A stretch of DNA of 64,000 bases from Ectobius pallidus (GCA_964059195.1 CAXKWD010000002.1:165546559-165610558), one strand, 5' to 3'. Shown: positions 11,499 through 25,500, numbered from the stretch's first letter. Notes: generated from the sequence alone by a model not told the origin. Program-made: numbers and translations.

Positions 11499-11881
11499 AA
11501 GCGTCGATTTTATTTTTATTTCCGAAAGTTTCTTTTATGCTGTGAGTGTGCAGAATTGTAAAAGACGTTATTTTTGCCGATATGACTTTTTTCGTGCGAG
11601 GCGTTTTCAACGGTTCGACAGCCGTTATCTCGTAAACTACGGTACATTTTTATTGTTGATGTACACGGTTTTATTCGCAATGAAATGTTATGACGTTCGT
11701 CTCTTGGGAGTTTTTATGTACTAGGCTGATAAAATGGTTTTATTTCGACTTTTCTAAAATCCTGCGCGACTTTCATCTCCAAGAATAAAAAATATTGTTT
11801 TTACATTAACAATATAATCTCAATAAATGTCTTGTGTTTCCGAGGAAACATAAGTTTATATGCAAAAGCAGTTGAAACTGT

Positions 11882-14742
11882 TCTTTTTCCACTCTTATAC
11901 AATCCTGTGCTTTAATAGAAGCTGCATGCCTTCCCGGGATTCTCAGCCCTGCCAACTTCCGTTAGCGTCGATTTTATTTTTATTTCCGAAAGTTTCATTT
12001 ATGCTGTGAGTATGCGGAATTATAAAAGATGTTATTTCTGCCGATATGACTTTTTTCGTGCGAGGCGTTTTCAACGGTTCGACAGCCGTTATCACGTAAA
12101 CTATGATACATTTTTATTGTTGATGTACACGGTTTTATTCGCAATGAAATGTTATGACGTTCGTCTCTTGGGAGTTTTTATGTACTAGGCTGATAAAATG
12201 GTTTTATTTCGACTTTTCTAAAATCCTGCGAGACTTTCATCTCCAAGAATAAAAAATATTGTTTTTACATTAACAATATAATCTCAAAAATGTCTTGTGT
12301 TTCCGAGGAAACATACGTTTATATGCAAAAGCAGTTGAAACTGTTTTTTTTCCCACTGTTATACAATCCTGCGCTTTTATAGAAGCTGCATGCCTTCCCG
12401 GGATTCTCAGCCCTCCCAACTTTCGTTAGCGTCGATTTTATTTTTATTTCCGAAAGTTTCTTTTATGCTGTGAGTGTGCGGAATTGTAAAAGATGTTATT
12501 TTTGCCGATATGATTTTTTTCGTGCGAGGCGTTTTCAACGGTTCGACAGCCGTTATCTCGTAAACTATGGTACATTTTTATTGTTGATGTTACACGGTTT
12601 TATTCGCAATGAAATGTTATGAGGTTCGTCTCTAGAGAGTTTTTATGTAGTATGCTGATAAAACGGTTTTATTTCGACTTTTCTAAAATCCTGCGCGATT
12701 TTCATCTCCAAGAATAAAAGATACTGTTTTTACATTAACAATATAATCTCAAAAATTTATTGCGTTTCCGAGGAAACATAAGTTTATATGCAAAAGCAGT
12801 TGAAACTGTTCATTTTCCACTCTTATACAATACCGCGCTTTAATAGAAGCTGCATGCCTTCCCGGGATTCTCAGCCCTACCAACTTCCGTTAGCGTCGAT
12901 TTTATTTTTATTTCCCTAAGTTTCTTTTATGGTGTGAGTATACGGAATTGTAAAAGATGTTATTTTTGCCGATATGACTTTTTTCGTGTGAGGCGTTTGA
13001 GACGGTTCGACAGCCGTTATAACGTAAACTATGGTACATTTTTATTGTTGATGTACATGGTTTTATTCGCAATGAAATGTTATGACGTTCGTCTCTTGGG
13101 AGTTTTTATGTACTAGGCTGATAAAATGGTTTTATTTCGACTTTTCTAAAATCCTGCGCGACTTTCAGATCCAAGAATAAAAAATATTGTTTTTACATTA
13201 ACAATATAATCTCAAAAATATCTTGTGTTTCCGAGGAAACATAAGTTTATATGCAAAAGCAGTTGAAACTGTTCTCTTTCCGCTCTTATACAATCCTGCG
13301 CTTTAATAGAAGCTGCATGCCTTCCCGGGTTTCTCAGCCCTGCCAACTTCCGTTAGCGTCGATTTTAGTTTTATTTACGAAAGTTTCTTTTATGCTGTGA
13401 GTATGCGGATTTGAAAAAGATGTTATTTTTACAGATATGACTTTTTTCGTGTGAGTCGTTGTCAACGGTTCGACAGCCATTATCTTGTAAACCATGGTAC
13501 ATTTTTATTGTTGATGTACACGCTTTTATTCGCAATGAAATGTTATGACGTTCGTCTCTTGGGAGTTTTTATGCACTAGGCTGATAAAATGGTTTTATTT
13601 CGACTTTTCTAAAATCCTGCGCGATTTTCATCTCCAAGAATAAAAAATATTGTTTTTACATTAACAATATAATCTCAAAAATGTCTTGTGTTTCCGAGGA
13701 AACATAAGTTTATATGCAAAAGCAGTTGAAACTGTTCTCTTTCCACTCTTATACAATCCTCCGCTTTTATAGAAGCTGCATGCCTTCCCGGGATTCTCAG
13801 CCATGCCAACTTTCGTAAGCGTCGATTTTATTTTTATTTCCGAAAGTTTCCTTTATGCCGTGAGTGTGCGGAATTGAAAAAGATGTTATTTTTGCCGATA
13901 TGACTTTTTTCGTGCGAGGCGTTTTCAACGGTTCGAAAGCCTTTATCTCGTAAACTATGGTACATTTTTATTGTTGATGTACATGGTTATATTCGCAATG
14001 AAAAGATATGCGTTTTGTCATTTGGGAGGATTTATGTAGTACGCTGATAAAACGTTTTTATTTCGAGTTTTCTAAAATCCTGCGCGATTTTCATCTCCAA
14101 GAATAAAAGATACTGTTTTTACATTAACAATATAATCTCAAAAATTTATTGCGTTTCCGAGGAAACATAAGTTTATATGCAAAAGCAGTTGAAACTGTTC
14201 TTTTTCCACTCTTATACAATCCTGCTCTTTAATAGAAGCTGCATGCCTTCCCGGGATTCTCAGCCCTACCAACTTCCGTAAGCGTCGATTTTATTTTTAT
14301 TTCCGAAAGTTTCTTTTATGCTGTGAGTGTGCAGAATTGTAAAAGATGTTATTTTTGCCGATATGACTTTTTTCGTGCGAGGCGTTTTCAACGGTTCGAC
14401 AGCCGTTATCTTGTAAACTACGGTACATTTTTATTGTTGATGTACACGGTTTTATTCGCAATGAAATGTTATGACGTTCGTCTCTTGGGAGTTTTTATGT
14501 ACTAGGCTGATAAAATGGTTTTATTTCGACTTTTCTAAAATCCTGCGCGACTTTCATCTCCAAGAATAAAAAATATTGTTTTTACATTAACAATATAATC
14601 TCAAAAATGTCTTGTGTTTCCGAGGAAACATAAGTTTATATGCAAAAGCAGTTGAAACTGTTCATTTTCCACTCTTATACAATACCGCGCTTTAATAGAA
14701 GCTGCATGCCTTCCCGGGATTCTCAGCCCTACCAACTTCCGT
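11882..14742 (-). repeat. 7-mer-offset direct repeat in array B, copy 2
   Basis: Partner of 8640-11498. Copy 2 carries a few private changes such as GCGAGACTTTC near 12228 and GTACATGGTTTT near 13055. The right boundary is set by the first mismatch at about 14743. Confidence 0.72.
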
Positions 14743-15776
14743 TAGCGTCGATTTTATTTTTATTTCCCTAAGTTTCTTTTATGGTGTGAGTATACGGAAT
14801 TGTAAAAGATGTTATTTTTGCCGATATGACTTTTTTCGTGTGAGGCGTTTGAGACGGTTCGACAGCCGTTATAACGTAAACTATGGTACATTTTTATTGT
14901 TGATGTACACGGTTTTATTCGCAATGAAATGTTATGACGTTCGTCTCTTGGGAGTTGTTATGTACTAGGCTGATAAAATGGTTTTATTTCGACTTTTCTA
15001 AAATCCTGCGCGACTTTCATCTCCAAGAATAAAAAATATTGTTTTTACATTAACAATATAATCTCAAAAATATCTTGTGTTTCCGAGGAAACATAAGTTT
15101 ATATGCAAAAGCAGTTGAAACTGTTCTCTTTCCACTCTTATACAATCCTGCGCTTTAATAGAAGCTGCATGCCTTCCCGGGATTCTCAGCCCTGCCAACT
15201 TCCGTTAGCGTCGATTTTAGTTTTATTTCCGAAAGTTTCTTTTATGCTGTGAGTATGCGGATTTGAAAAAGATGTTATTTTTACAGATATGACTTTTTTC
15301 GTGTGAGTCGTTGTCAACGGTTCGACAGCCGTTATCTTGTAAACTATGGTAGATTTTTATTGATGATGTACACGCTTTTATTCGCAATGAAATGTTATGA
15401 CGTTCGTCTCTTGGGAGTTTTTATGCACTAGGCTGATAAAATGGTTTTATTTCGACTTTTCTAAAATCCTGCGCGATTTTCATCTCCAAGAATAAAAAAT
15501 ATTGTTTTTACATTAACAATATAATCTCAAAAATGTCTTGTGTTTCCGAGGAAACATAAGTTTATATGCAAAAGCAGTTGAAACTGTTCTCTTTCCACTC
15601 TTATACAATCCTCCGCTTTTATAGAAGCTGCATGCCTTCCCGGGATTCTCAGCCATGCCAACTTTCGTAAGCGTCGATTTTATTTTTATTTCCGAAAGTT
15701 TCCTTTATGCCGTGAGTGTGCGGAATTGAAAAAGATGTTATTTTTGCCGATATGACTTTTTTCGTGCGAGGCGTTT
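13437..15776 (-). repeat. 18-mer-offset direct repeat in array B, copy 2
   Basis: Partner of 5101-7440. Here the bases that form the junction in copy 1 lie inside an intact unit, showing that copy 1 was cut at this point by the polarity switch. Confidence 0.78.
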
Positions 15777-17399
15777 TCAACGGTTCGAAAGCCTTTATCT
15801 CGTAAACTATGGTACATTTTTATTGTTGATGTACATGGTTATATTCGCAATGAAAAGTTATGCGTTTTGTCATTTGGGAGGATTTATGTAGTACGCTGAT
15901 AAAACGTTTTTATTTCGAGTTTTCTAAAATCCTGCGCGATTTTCATCTCCAAGAATAAAAGATACTGTTTTTACATTAACAATATAATCTCAAAAATTTC
16001 TTGCGTTTCCGAGGAAACATAAGTTTATATGCAAAAGCAGTTGAAACTGTTCTTTTTCCACTCTTATACAATCCTGCTCTTTAATAGAAGCTGCATGCCT
16101 TCCCGGGATTCTCAGCCCTACCAACTTCCGTAAGCGTCGATTTTATTTTTATTTCCGAAAGTTTCTTTTATGCTGTGAGTGTGCAGAGTTGTAAAAGATG
16201 TTATTTTTGCCGATATGACTTTTTTCGTGCGAGGCGTTTTCAACGGTTCGACAGCCGTTATCTTGTAAACTACGGTACATTTTTATTGTTGATGTACACG
16301 GTTTTATTCGCAATGAAATGTTATGACGTTCGTCTCTTGGGAGTTTTTATGTACTAGGCTGATAAAATGGTTTTATTTCGACTTTTCTAAAATCCTGCGC
16401 GACTTTCATCTCCAAGAATAAAAAATATTGTTTTTACATTAACAATATAATCTCAAAAATGTCTTGTGTTTCCGAGGAAACATAAGTTTATATGCAAAAG
16501 CAGTTGAAACTGTTCTTTTTCCACTCTTATACAATCCTGTGCTTTAATAGAAGCTGCATGCCTTCCCGGGATTCTCAGCCCTGCCAACTTCCGTTAGCGT
16601 CGATTTTATTTTTATTTCCGAAAGTTTCTTTTATGCTGTGAGTATGCGGATTTGAAAAAGATGTTATTTTTACCGATACGACTTTTTTCGTGTGAGTCGT
16701 TTTCAACGGTTTGACAGCCGTTATCTCGAAAACTATGGTACATTTTTATTGTTGATGTACACGCTTTTATTCGCAATGAAATGTTTTGACGTTCGTCTCT
16801 TGGGAGTTTTTATGTACTAGGCTGATAAAATGGTTTTATATCGACTTTTCTAAAATCCTGCGCGACTTTCATCTCCAAGAATAAAATATATTGTTTTTAC
16901 ATTAACAATATAATCTCAAAAATGTCTTGTGTTTCCGAGGAAACATAAGTTTATATGCAAAAGCAGTTGAAACTGTTCTTTTCCACTCTTATACAATCCT
17001 GTGCTTTAATAGAAGCTGCATGCCTTCCCGGGATTCTCAGCCCTGCCAACTTCCGTTAGCGTCGATTTTATTTTTATTTCCGAAAGTTTCATTTATGCTG
17101 TGAGTATGCGGAATTATAAAAGATGTTATTTTTGCCGATATGACTTTTTTCGTGTGAGTCGTTTTCAACGGTTCGACAGCCGTTATCTCGTAAACTATGG
17201 TACATTTTTATTGTTGATGTACACGCTTTTATTCGCAATGAAATGTTATGACGTTCGTCTCTTGGGAGTTTTTATGCACTAGGCTGATAAAATGGTTTTA
17301 TTTCGACTTTTCTAAAATCCTGTGCGATTTTCATCTCCAAGAATAAAAATATTGTTTTTACATTAACAATATAATCTCAAAAATGTCTTGTGTTTCCGA

Positions 17400-18200
17400 G
17401 GAAACATAAGTTTATATGCCAAAGGCAGTTGAAACTTTTTTTTCCACTTTCATACAATCCTCCGCTTTTATAGAAGCTGCATTCCTTCCCGGGAATCTCA
17501 GCCCTGCCAACTTTCGTAAGCGTCTATTTTATTTTTATTTCCGAAAGTTTTTTTATGCTGTGAGTGTGCGGAAATGTAAAAGATGTTATTTTTGCCGATG
17601 TAACTTTTTTCGAGCGAGGCGTTTTCAACGGTTCGACAGCCGTTATCTTGTAAACTATGGTACATTTTTATTGTTGATGTACACGGTTTTATACGCAATG
17701 AATTGTTATGACGTTCGTCTCTTAGGAGTTTTTATGTACTAGGCTGATAAAATGGTTTTATTTCGACTTTTGTAAAATCCTGCGCGATTTTCATCTCCAA
17801 GAATAAAAAAAATTGTTTTTACATTAACAAAATAATCTCAAAAATGTCTTGTGTTTCCGAGGAAACAAGTTTATATGCCAAAGGCAGTTGAAACTGTTTT
17901 TTTTTTACACTGTTATAAAATCCTGCGCTTTTATAGAAGCTGCATGCCTTCCCGGGATTCCCAGCCATGCCAACTTTCGTAAGCGTCGATTTTATTTTTA
18001 TTTCCGAAAGTTTCTTTTATGCCGTGAGTGTGCGGAATTGAAAAAGATGTTATCTTTGCCGATATGACTTTTTTCGTGCGAGGCGTTTTCAAAGGTTCGA
18101 AAGCCTATATCTCGTAAACTATGGTACATTTTTATTGTTGATGTAGGGCCTACATGGTTATATTCGCAAAGAAAAGTTATGCCTTTTGTCATTTGGGAGG
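17400..18200 (-). repeat. C-like island inside array B, copy 1
   Basis: Two successive units carry TATGCCAAAGGCAG (17415 and 17873) instead of the usual TATGCAAAAGCAG of A and B, and one carries GGAAACAAGTTTATATG with a short deletion. TGCCAAAGGCAG is the reverse complement of the ending common in array C. The island resembles the terminal part of B (34.0-34.6 kb). It suggests exchange between the two lineages. Confidence 0.7.
18142..18154. other. 7 bp insertion creating a TGTAGGGCCTACA near-palindrome, copy 1
   Basis: Related units read GATGTACATGG. Here the sequence is GATGTAGGGCCTACATGG, seven bases longer, which gives the 470 bp anchor spacing. The result is symmetric about a central G. 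The closest paralogue, at 34.33 kb, shares the flanking variants (TATTCGGAAAG against TATTCGCAAAG) but lacks the insertion, so the insertion is derived. Confidence 0.85.
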
Positions 18201-19346
18201 ATTTATGTAGTACGCTGATAAAACGTTTTTATTTCGAGTTTTCAAAAATCCTGCGCGACTTTCATCTCGAAGAATAAAAGATACTGTTTTTACATTAACA
18301 ATATAATCTCAAAAATTTCTTGCGTTTCCGAGGAAACATAAGTTTATATGCAAAAGCAGTTGAAACTGTTCTTTTTCCACTCTTATACAATCCTGCTCTT
18401 TAATAGAAGCTGCATGCCTTCCCGGGATTCTCAGCCCTACCAACTTCCGTAAGCGTCGATTTTATTTTTATTTCCGAAAGTTTCTTTTATGCTGTGAGTG
18501 TGCGGAATTGTAAAAGATGTTATTTTTGCCGATATGACTTTTTTCGTGTGAGTCGTTTTCAACGGTTCGACAGCCGTTATCTCGTAAACTACGGTACATT
18601 TTTATTGTTGATGTACACGCTTTTATTCGCAATGAAATGTTATGACGTTCGTCTCTTGGGAGATTTTATGTAATAGGCTGATAAAATGGTTTTATTTCGA
18701 CTTTCCTAAAATATTGCGCAATTTTCATCTCCAAGAATAAAAAATATTGATTTTACATTAACAATATAATCTCAAAAATGTCTTGTGTTTCCGAGGAAAC
18801 ATAAGTTTATATGCAAAAGCAGTTGAAACTGTTTATTTTCCACTCTTATACAATCCCGCGCTTTAATAGAAGCTGCATGCCTTCCCGGGATTCTCAGCCC
18901 TACCAACTTCCGTTAGCGTCGATTTTATTTTTATTTCCGTAAGTTATTTTTATGGTGTGAGTATACGGAATTGTAAAAGATGTTATTTTTGCCGATATGA
19001 CTTTTTTCGTGTGAGGCGTTTTCAACGGTTCGACAGCCGTTATCTCGTAAACTATGGTACATTTTTATTGTTGATGTACACGGTTTTATTCGCAATGAAA
19101 TGTTATGACGTTCGTCTCTTGGGAGTTTTTATGTACTAGGCTGATAAAATGGTTTTATTTCGACTTTTCTAAAATCCTGCGCGACTTTCATCTCCAAGAA
19201 TAAAAAATATTGTTTTTACATTAACAATATAATCTCAAAAATGTCTTGTGTTTCCGAGGAAACATAAGTTTATATGCAAAAGCAGTTGAAACTGTTCTTT
19301 TTCCACTCTTATACAATCCTGCGCTTTAATAGAAGCTGCATGCCTT

Positions 19347-19564
19347 CACGGGATTCTCAGCCCTGCCAACTTCCGTTAGCGTCGATTTTAGTTTTATTTC
19401 CGAAAGTTTATTTTATGCTGTGAGTATGCGGATTTCAAAAAGATGTTATTTTTACCGATATGACTTTTTTCGTGTGAGTCGTTTTCAACGGTTCGACAGC
19501 CGTTATCTCGTAAACTATGGTACATTTTTATTGTTGATGTACACGCTTTTATGCGCAATGCCTT
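19347..19564 (-). repeat. Truncated 218 bp monomer (245 bp internal deletion), copy 1
   Basis: The anchor at 19347 is followed by the next at 19565, only 218 bp on. The unit runs normally to TTTTATGCGCAATG and then jumps to CCTTCCCGGG. The lost segment would run from GAAATGTTATG to GAAGCTGC. ATG is shared at the join (left ...GCAATG, right GCATGCC...), a 3 bp microhomology, with one substitution nearby (ATGCGC for ATTCGC). Confidence 0.9.
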
Positions 19565-22500
19565 CCCGGGATTCTCAGCCCCCCCAACTTTCGTTAGCGT
19601 CGATTTTATTTTTATTTCCGAAAGTTTCTTTTATGCTGTGAGTGTGCGGAATTGTAAAAGATGTTATTTTTGCCGATATGACTTTTTTCGTGCGAGGCGT
19701 TTTCAACGGTTCGACAGCCGTTATCTCGTAAACTATGGTACATTTTTGTTGTTGATGTTACACGGTTTTATTCGCAATGAAATGTTATGAGGTTCGTCTC
19801 TAGAGAGTTTTTATGTAGTATGCTGATAAAACGGTTTTATTTCGACTTTTCTAAAATCCTGCGCGATTTTCATCTCCAAGAATAAAAGATACTGTTTTTA
19901 CATTAACAATATAATCTCAAAAATTTATTGCGTTTCCGAGGAAACATAAGTTTATATGCAAAAGCAGTTGAAACTGTTCATTTTCCACTCTTATACAATA
20001 CCGCGCTTTAATAGAAGCTGCATGCCTTCCCGGGATTCTCAGCCCTACCAACTTCCGTTAGCGTCGATTTTATTTTTATTTCCGTAAGTTTCTTTTATGG
20101 TGTGAGTACACGGAATTGTAAAAGATGTTATTTTTGCCGATATTACTTTTTTCGTGTGAGGCGTTTGAGACGGTTCGACAGCCGTTATAACGTAAACTAT
20201 GGTACATTTTTATTGTTGATGTACACGGTTTTATTCGCAATGAAATGTTTTGACGTTCGTCTCTTGGGAGTTTTTATGTACTAGGCTGATAAAATGGTTT
20301 TATATCGACTTTTCTAAAATCCTGCGCGACTTTCATCTCCAAGAATAAAAAATATTGTTTTTACATTAACAATATAATCTCAAAAATGTCTTGTGTTTCC
20401 GAGGAAACATAAGTTTATATGCAAAAGCAGTTGAAACTTTTTTTTTCCACTTTTATACAATCCTCCGCATTTATAGAAGCTGCATGCCTTCCCGGGATTC
20501 TCAGCCCTACCAACTTCCGTAAGCGTCGATTTTATTTTTATTTCCGAAAGTTTCTTTTATGCTGTGAGTGTGCAGAATTGTAAAAGATGTTATTTATGCC
20601 GATATGACTTTTTTCGTGCGAGGCGTTTGCAACGGTTGGACAGCCGTTATCTCGTAAACTACGGTACATTTTTATTGTTGATGTACACGGTTTTATTCGC
20701 AATGAAATGTTATGACGTTCGTCTCTTGGGAGTTTTTATGTACTAGGCTGATAAAATGGTTTTATTTCGACTTTTCTAAAATACTGCGCGACTTTCATCT
20801 CCAAGAATAAAAAATATTGTTTTTACATTAACAATATAATCTCAAAAATGTCTTGTGTTTCCGAGGAAACATAAGTTTATATGCAAAAGCAGTTGAAACT
20901 GTTCTTTTTCCACTCTTATACAATCCTGTGCTTTAATAGAAGCTGCATGCCTTCCCGGGATTCTCAGCCCTGCCAACTTCCGTTAGCGTCGATTTTAGTT
21001 TTATTTCCGAAAGTTTCTTTTATGCTGTGAGTATGCGGATTTGAAAAAGATGTTATTTTTACCGATACGACTTTTTTCGTGTGAGTTGTTTTCAACGGTT
21101 CGACAGCCGTTATCTCGTAAACTATGGTACATTTTTATTGTTGATGTACACGCTTTTATTCGCAATGAAATGTTTTGACGTTCGTCTCTTGGGAGTTTTT
21201 ATGTACTAGGCTGATAAAATGGTTTTATATCGACTTTTCTAAAATCCTGCGCGACTTTCATCTCCAAGAATAAAAAATATTGTTTTACATTAACAATATA
21301 ATCTCAAAAATGTCTTGTGTTTCCGAGGAAACATAAGTTTATATGCAAAAGCAGTTGAAACTGTTCTTTTTCCACTCTTATACAATCCTGTGCTTTAATA
21401 GAAGCTGCATGCCTTCCCGGGATTCTCAGCCCTGCCAACTTCCGTTAGCGTCGATTTTATTTTTATTTCCGAAAGTTTCATTTATGCTGTGAGTATGCGG
21501 AATTATAAAAGATGTTATTTCTGCCGATATGACTTTTTTCGTGCGAGGCGTTTTCAACGGTTCGACAGCCGTTATCACGTAAACTATGGTACATTTTTAT
21601 TGTTGATGTACACGGTTTTATTCGCAATGAAATGTTATGACGTTCGTCTCTTGGGAGTTTTTATGTACTAGGCTGATAAAATGGTTTTATTTCGACTTTT
21701 CTAAAATCCTGCGCGACTTTCATCTCCAAGAATAAAAAATATTGTTTTTACATTAACAATATAATCTCAAAAATGTCTTGTGTTTCCGAGGAAACATACG
21801 TTTATATGCAAAAGCAGTTGAAACTGTTTTTTTTCCCACTGTTATACAATCCTGCGCTTTTATAGAAGCTGCATGCCTTCCCGGGATTCTCAGCCCTCCC
21901 AACTTTCGTTAGCGTCGATTTTATTTTTATTTCCGAAAGTTTCTTTTATGCTGTGAGTGTGCGGAATTGTAAAAGATGTTATTTTTGCCGATATGACTTT
22001 TTTCGTGCGAGGCGTTTTCAACGGTTCGACAGCCGTTATCTCGTAAACTATGGTACATTTTTATTGTTGATGTTACACGGTTTTATTCGCAATGAAATGT
22101 TATGAGGTTCGTCTCTAGAGAGTTTTTATGTAGTATGCTGATAAAACGGTTTTATTTCGACTTTTCTAAAATCCTGCGCGATTTTCATCTCCAAGAAAAA
22201 AAGATACTGTTTTTACATTAACAATATAATCTCAAAAATTTATTGCGTTTCCGAGGAAACATAAGTTTATATGCAAAAGCAGTTGAAACTGTTCATTTTC
22301 CACTCTTATACAATACCGCGCTTTAATAGAAGCTGCATGCCTTCCCGGGATTCTCAGCCCTACCAACTTCCGTTAGCATCGATTTTATAATTATTTCCCT
22401 AAGTTTCTTTTATGGTGTGAGTATAGGGAATTGTAAAAGATGTTATTTTTGCCGATATGACTTTTTTCGTGTGAGTCGTTGTCAACGGTTCGACAGCCGT

Positions 22501-25500
22501 TATCTTGTAAACTATGGTACATTTTTATTGTTGATGAACACGCTTTTATTCGCAATGAAATGTTATGACGTTCGTCTCTTGGGAGTTTTTATGTACTAGG
22601 CTGATAAAATGGTTTTATATCGACTTTTCTAAAATCCTGCGCGATTTTCATCTCCAAGAATAAAAAATATTGTTTTTACATTAACAATATAATCTCAAAA
22701 ATGTCTTGTGTTTCCGAGGAAACATAAGTTTATATGCAAAAGCAGTTGAAACTGTTCTCTTTCCACTCTTATACAATCCTCCGCTTTTATAGAAGCTCCA
22801 TGCCTTCCCGGGATTCTCAGCCATGCCAACTTTCGTAAGCGTCGATTTTATTTTTATTTCCGAAAGTTTCCTTTATGCCGTGAGTGTGCGGAATTGAAAA
22901 AGATGTTATTTTTGCCGATATGACTTTTTTCGTGCGAGGCGTTTTCAACGGTTCGAAAGCCTTTATCTCGTAAACTATGGTACATTTTTATTGTTGATGT
23001 ACATGGTTATATTCGCAATGAAAAGTTATGCGTTTTGTCATTTGGGAGGATTTATGTAGTACGCTGATAAAACGTTTTTATTTCGAGTTTTCTAAAATCC
23101 TGCGCGATTTTCATCTCCAAGAATAAAAGATACTGTTTTTACATTAACAATATAATCTCAAAAATTTCTTGCGTTTCCGAGGAAACATAAGTTTATATGC
23201 AAAAGCAGTTGAAACTGTTCTTTTTCGACTCTTATACAATCCAGCTCTTTAATAGAAGCTGCATGCCTTCCCGGGATTCTCAGCACTACCAACTTCCGTA
23301 AGCGTCGATTTTATTTTTATTTCCGAAAGTTTCTTTTATGCCGTGAGTGTGCAGAATTGTAAAAGATGTTATTTTTGCCGATATGACTTTTTCGTGCGAG
23401 GCGTTTTCAACGGTTCGACAGCCGTTATCTCGTAAACTACGGTACATTTTTATTGTTGATGTACACGGTTTTATTCGCAATGAAATGTTATGACGTTCGT
23501 CTCTTGGGAGTTTTTATGTACTAGGCTGATAAAATGGTTTTATTTCGACTTTTCTAAAATCCTGCGCGACTTTCATCTCCAAGAATAAAAAATATTGTTT
23601 TTACAATAACAATATAATCTCAAAAATGTCTTGTGTTTCCGAGGAAACATAAGTTTATATGCAAAAGCAGTTGAAACTGTTCTTTTTCCACTCTTAGACA
23701 ATCCTGTGCTTTAATAGAAGCTGCATGCCTTCCCGGGATTCTCAGCCCTACCAACTTCCGTAAGCTTCGATTTTATTTTTATTTCCGAAAGTTTCTTTTA
23801 TGCTGTGAGTGTGCAGAATTGTAAAAGATGTTATTTTTGCCGATATGACTTTTTTCGTGCGAGGTGTTTCAACGGTTCGACAGCCGTTATCTCGTAAACT
23901 ACGGTACATTTTTATTGTTGATGTACACGGTTTTATTCGCAATGAAATGTTATGACGTTCGTCTCTTGGGAGTTTTTATGTACTAGGCTGATAAAATGGT
24001 TTTATTTCGACTTTTCTAAAATACTGCGCGACTTTCATCTCCAAGAATAAAAAATATTGTTTTTACATTAACAATATAATCTCAAAAATGTCTTGTGTTT
24101 CCGAGGAAACATAAGTTTATATGCAAAAGCAGTTGAAACTGTTCATTTTCCACTCTTATACAATACCGCGCTTTAATAGAAGCTGCATGCCTTCCCGGGA
24201 TTCTCAGCCCTACCAACTTCCGTTAGCGTCGATTTTATTTTTATTTCCCTAAGTTTCTTTTATGGTGTGAGTATACGGAATTGTAAAAGATGTTATTTTT
24301 GCCGATATGACTTTTTTCGTGTGAGGCGTTTGAGACGGTTCGACAGCCGTTATAACGTAAACTATGGTACATTTTTATTGTTGATGTACACGGTTTTATT
24401 CGCAATGAAATGTTATGACGTTCGTCTCTTGGGAGTTGTTATGTACTAGGCTGATAAAATGGTTTTATTTCGACTTTTCTAAAATCCTGCGCGACTTTCA
24501 TCTCCAAGAATAAAAAATATTGTTTTTACATTAACAATATAATCTCAAAAATATCTTGTGTTTCCGAGGAAACATAAGTTTATATGCAAAAGCAGTTGAA
24601 ACTGTTCTCTTTCCACTCTTATACAATCCTGCGCTTTAATAGAAGCTGCATGCCTTCCCGGGATTCTCAGCCCTGCCAACTTCCGTTAGCGTCGATTTTA
24701 GTTTTATTTCCGAAAGTTTCTTTTATGCTGTGAGTATGCGGATTTGAAAAAGATGTTATTTTTACAGATATGACTTTTTTCGTGTGAGTCGTTGTCAACG
24801 GTTCGACAGCCGTTATCTTGTAAACTATGGTAGATTTTTATTGATGATGTACACGCTTTTATTCGCAATGAAATGTTATGACGTTCGTCTCTTGGGAGTT
24901 TTTATGCACTAGGCTGATAAAATGGTTTTATTTCGACTTTTCTAAAATCCTGCGCGATTTTCATCTCCAAGAATAAAAAATATTGTTTTTACATTAACAA
25001 TATAATCTCAAAAATGTCTTGTGTTTCCGAGGAAACATAAGTTTATATGCAAAAGCAGTTGAAACTGTTCTCTTTCCACTCTTATACAATCCTCCGCTTT
25101 TATAGAAGCTGCATGCCTTCCCGGGATTCTCAGCCATGCCAACTTTCGTAAGCGTCGATTTTATTTTTATTTCCGAAAGTTTCCTTTATGCCGTGAGTGT
25201 GCGGAATTGAAAAAGATGTTATTTTTGCCGATATGACTTTTTTCGTGCGAGGCGTTTTCAACGGTTCGAAAGCCTTTATCTCGTAAACTATGGTACATTT
25301 TTATTGTTGATGTACATGGTTATATTCGCAATGAAAAGTTATGCGTTTTGTCATTTGGGAGGATTTATGTAGTACGCTGATAAAACGTTTTTATTTCGAG
25401 TTTTCTAAAATCCTGCGCGATTTTCATCTCCAAGAATAAAAGATACTGTTTTTACATTAACAATATAATCTCAAAAATTTCTTGCGTTTCCGAGGAAACA

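Larger units (their letters stand above)
14600..24080 (-). repeat. 9,481 bp tandem block, copy 1
   Basis: Offset 9,481 bp is constant from about 14.6 to 24.1 kb. The block has 20 full units plus one 218 bp unit. The left boundary lies between 14543 (last difference from 24.02 kb, CCTGC against ACTGC) and 14662. All private variants I checked recur in copy 2: the GGGCCTA insertion near 18.15 kb, the 245 bp deletion at 19.56 kb, CACGGG at 19347, TTTCGACTC near 23.22 kb and ACAATAACAA near 23.6 kb. No difference was found, so the duplication is very recent or an assembly artefact. Confidence 0.85.

Noticed and set aside
17416..17742. 108-codon open frame, the longest seen, repeated at 26897-27223
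   Set aside because: It is the same monomer frame extended upstream by local indels. The second copy comes from the 9,481 bp duplication, not from independent conservation. Its opposite strand is equally open (17498-17698).
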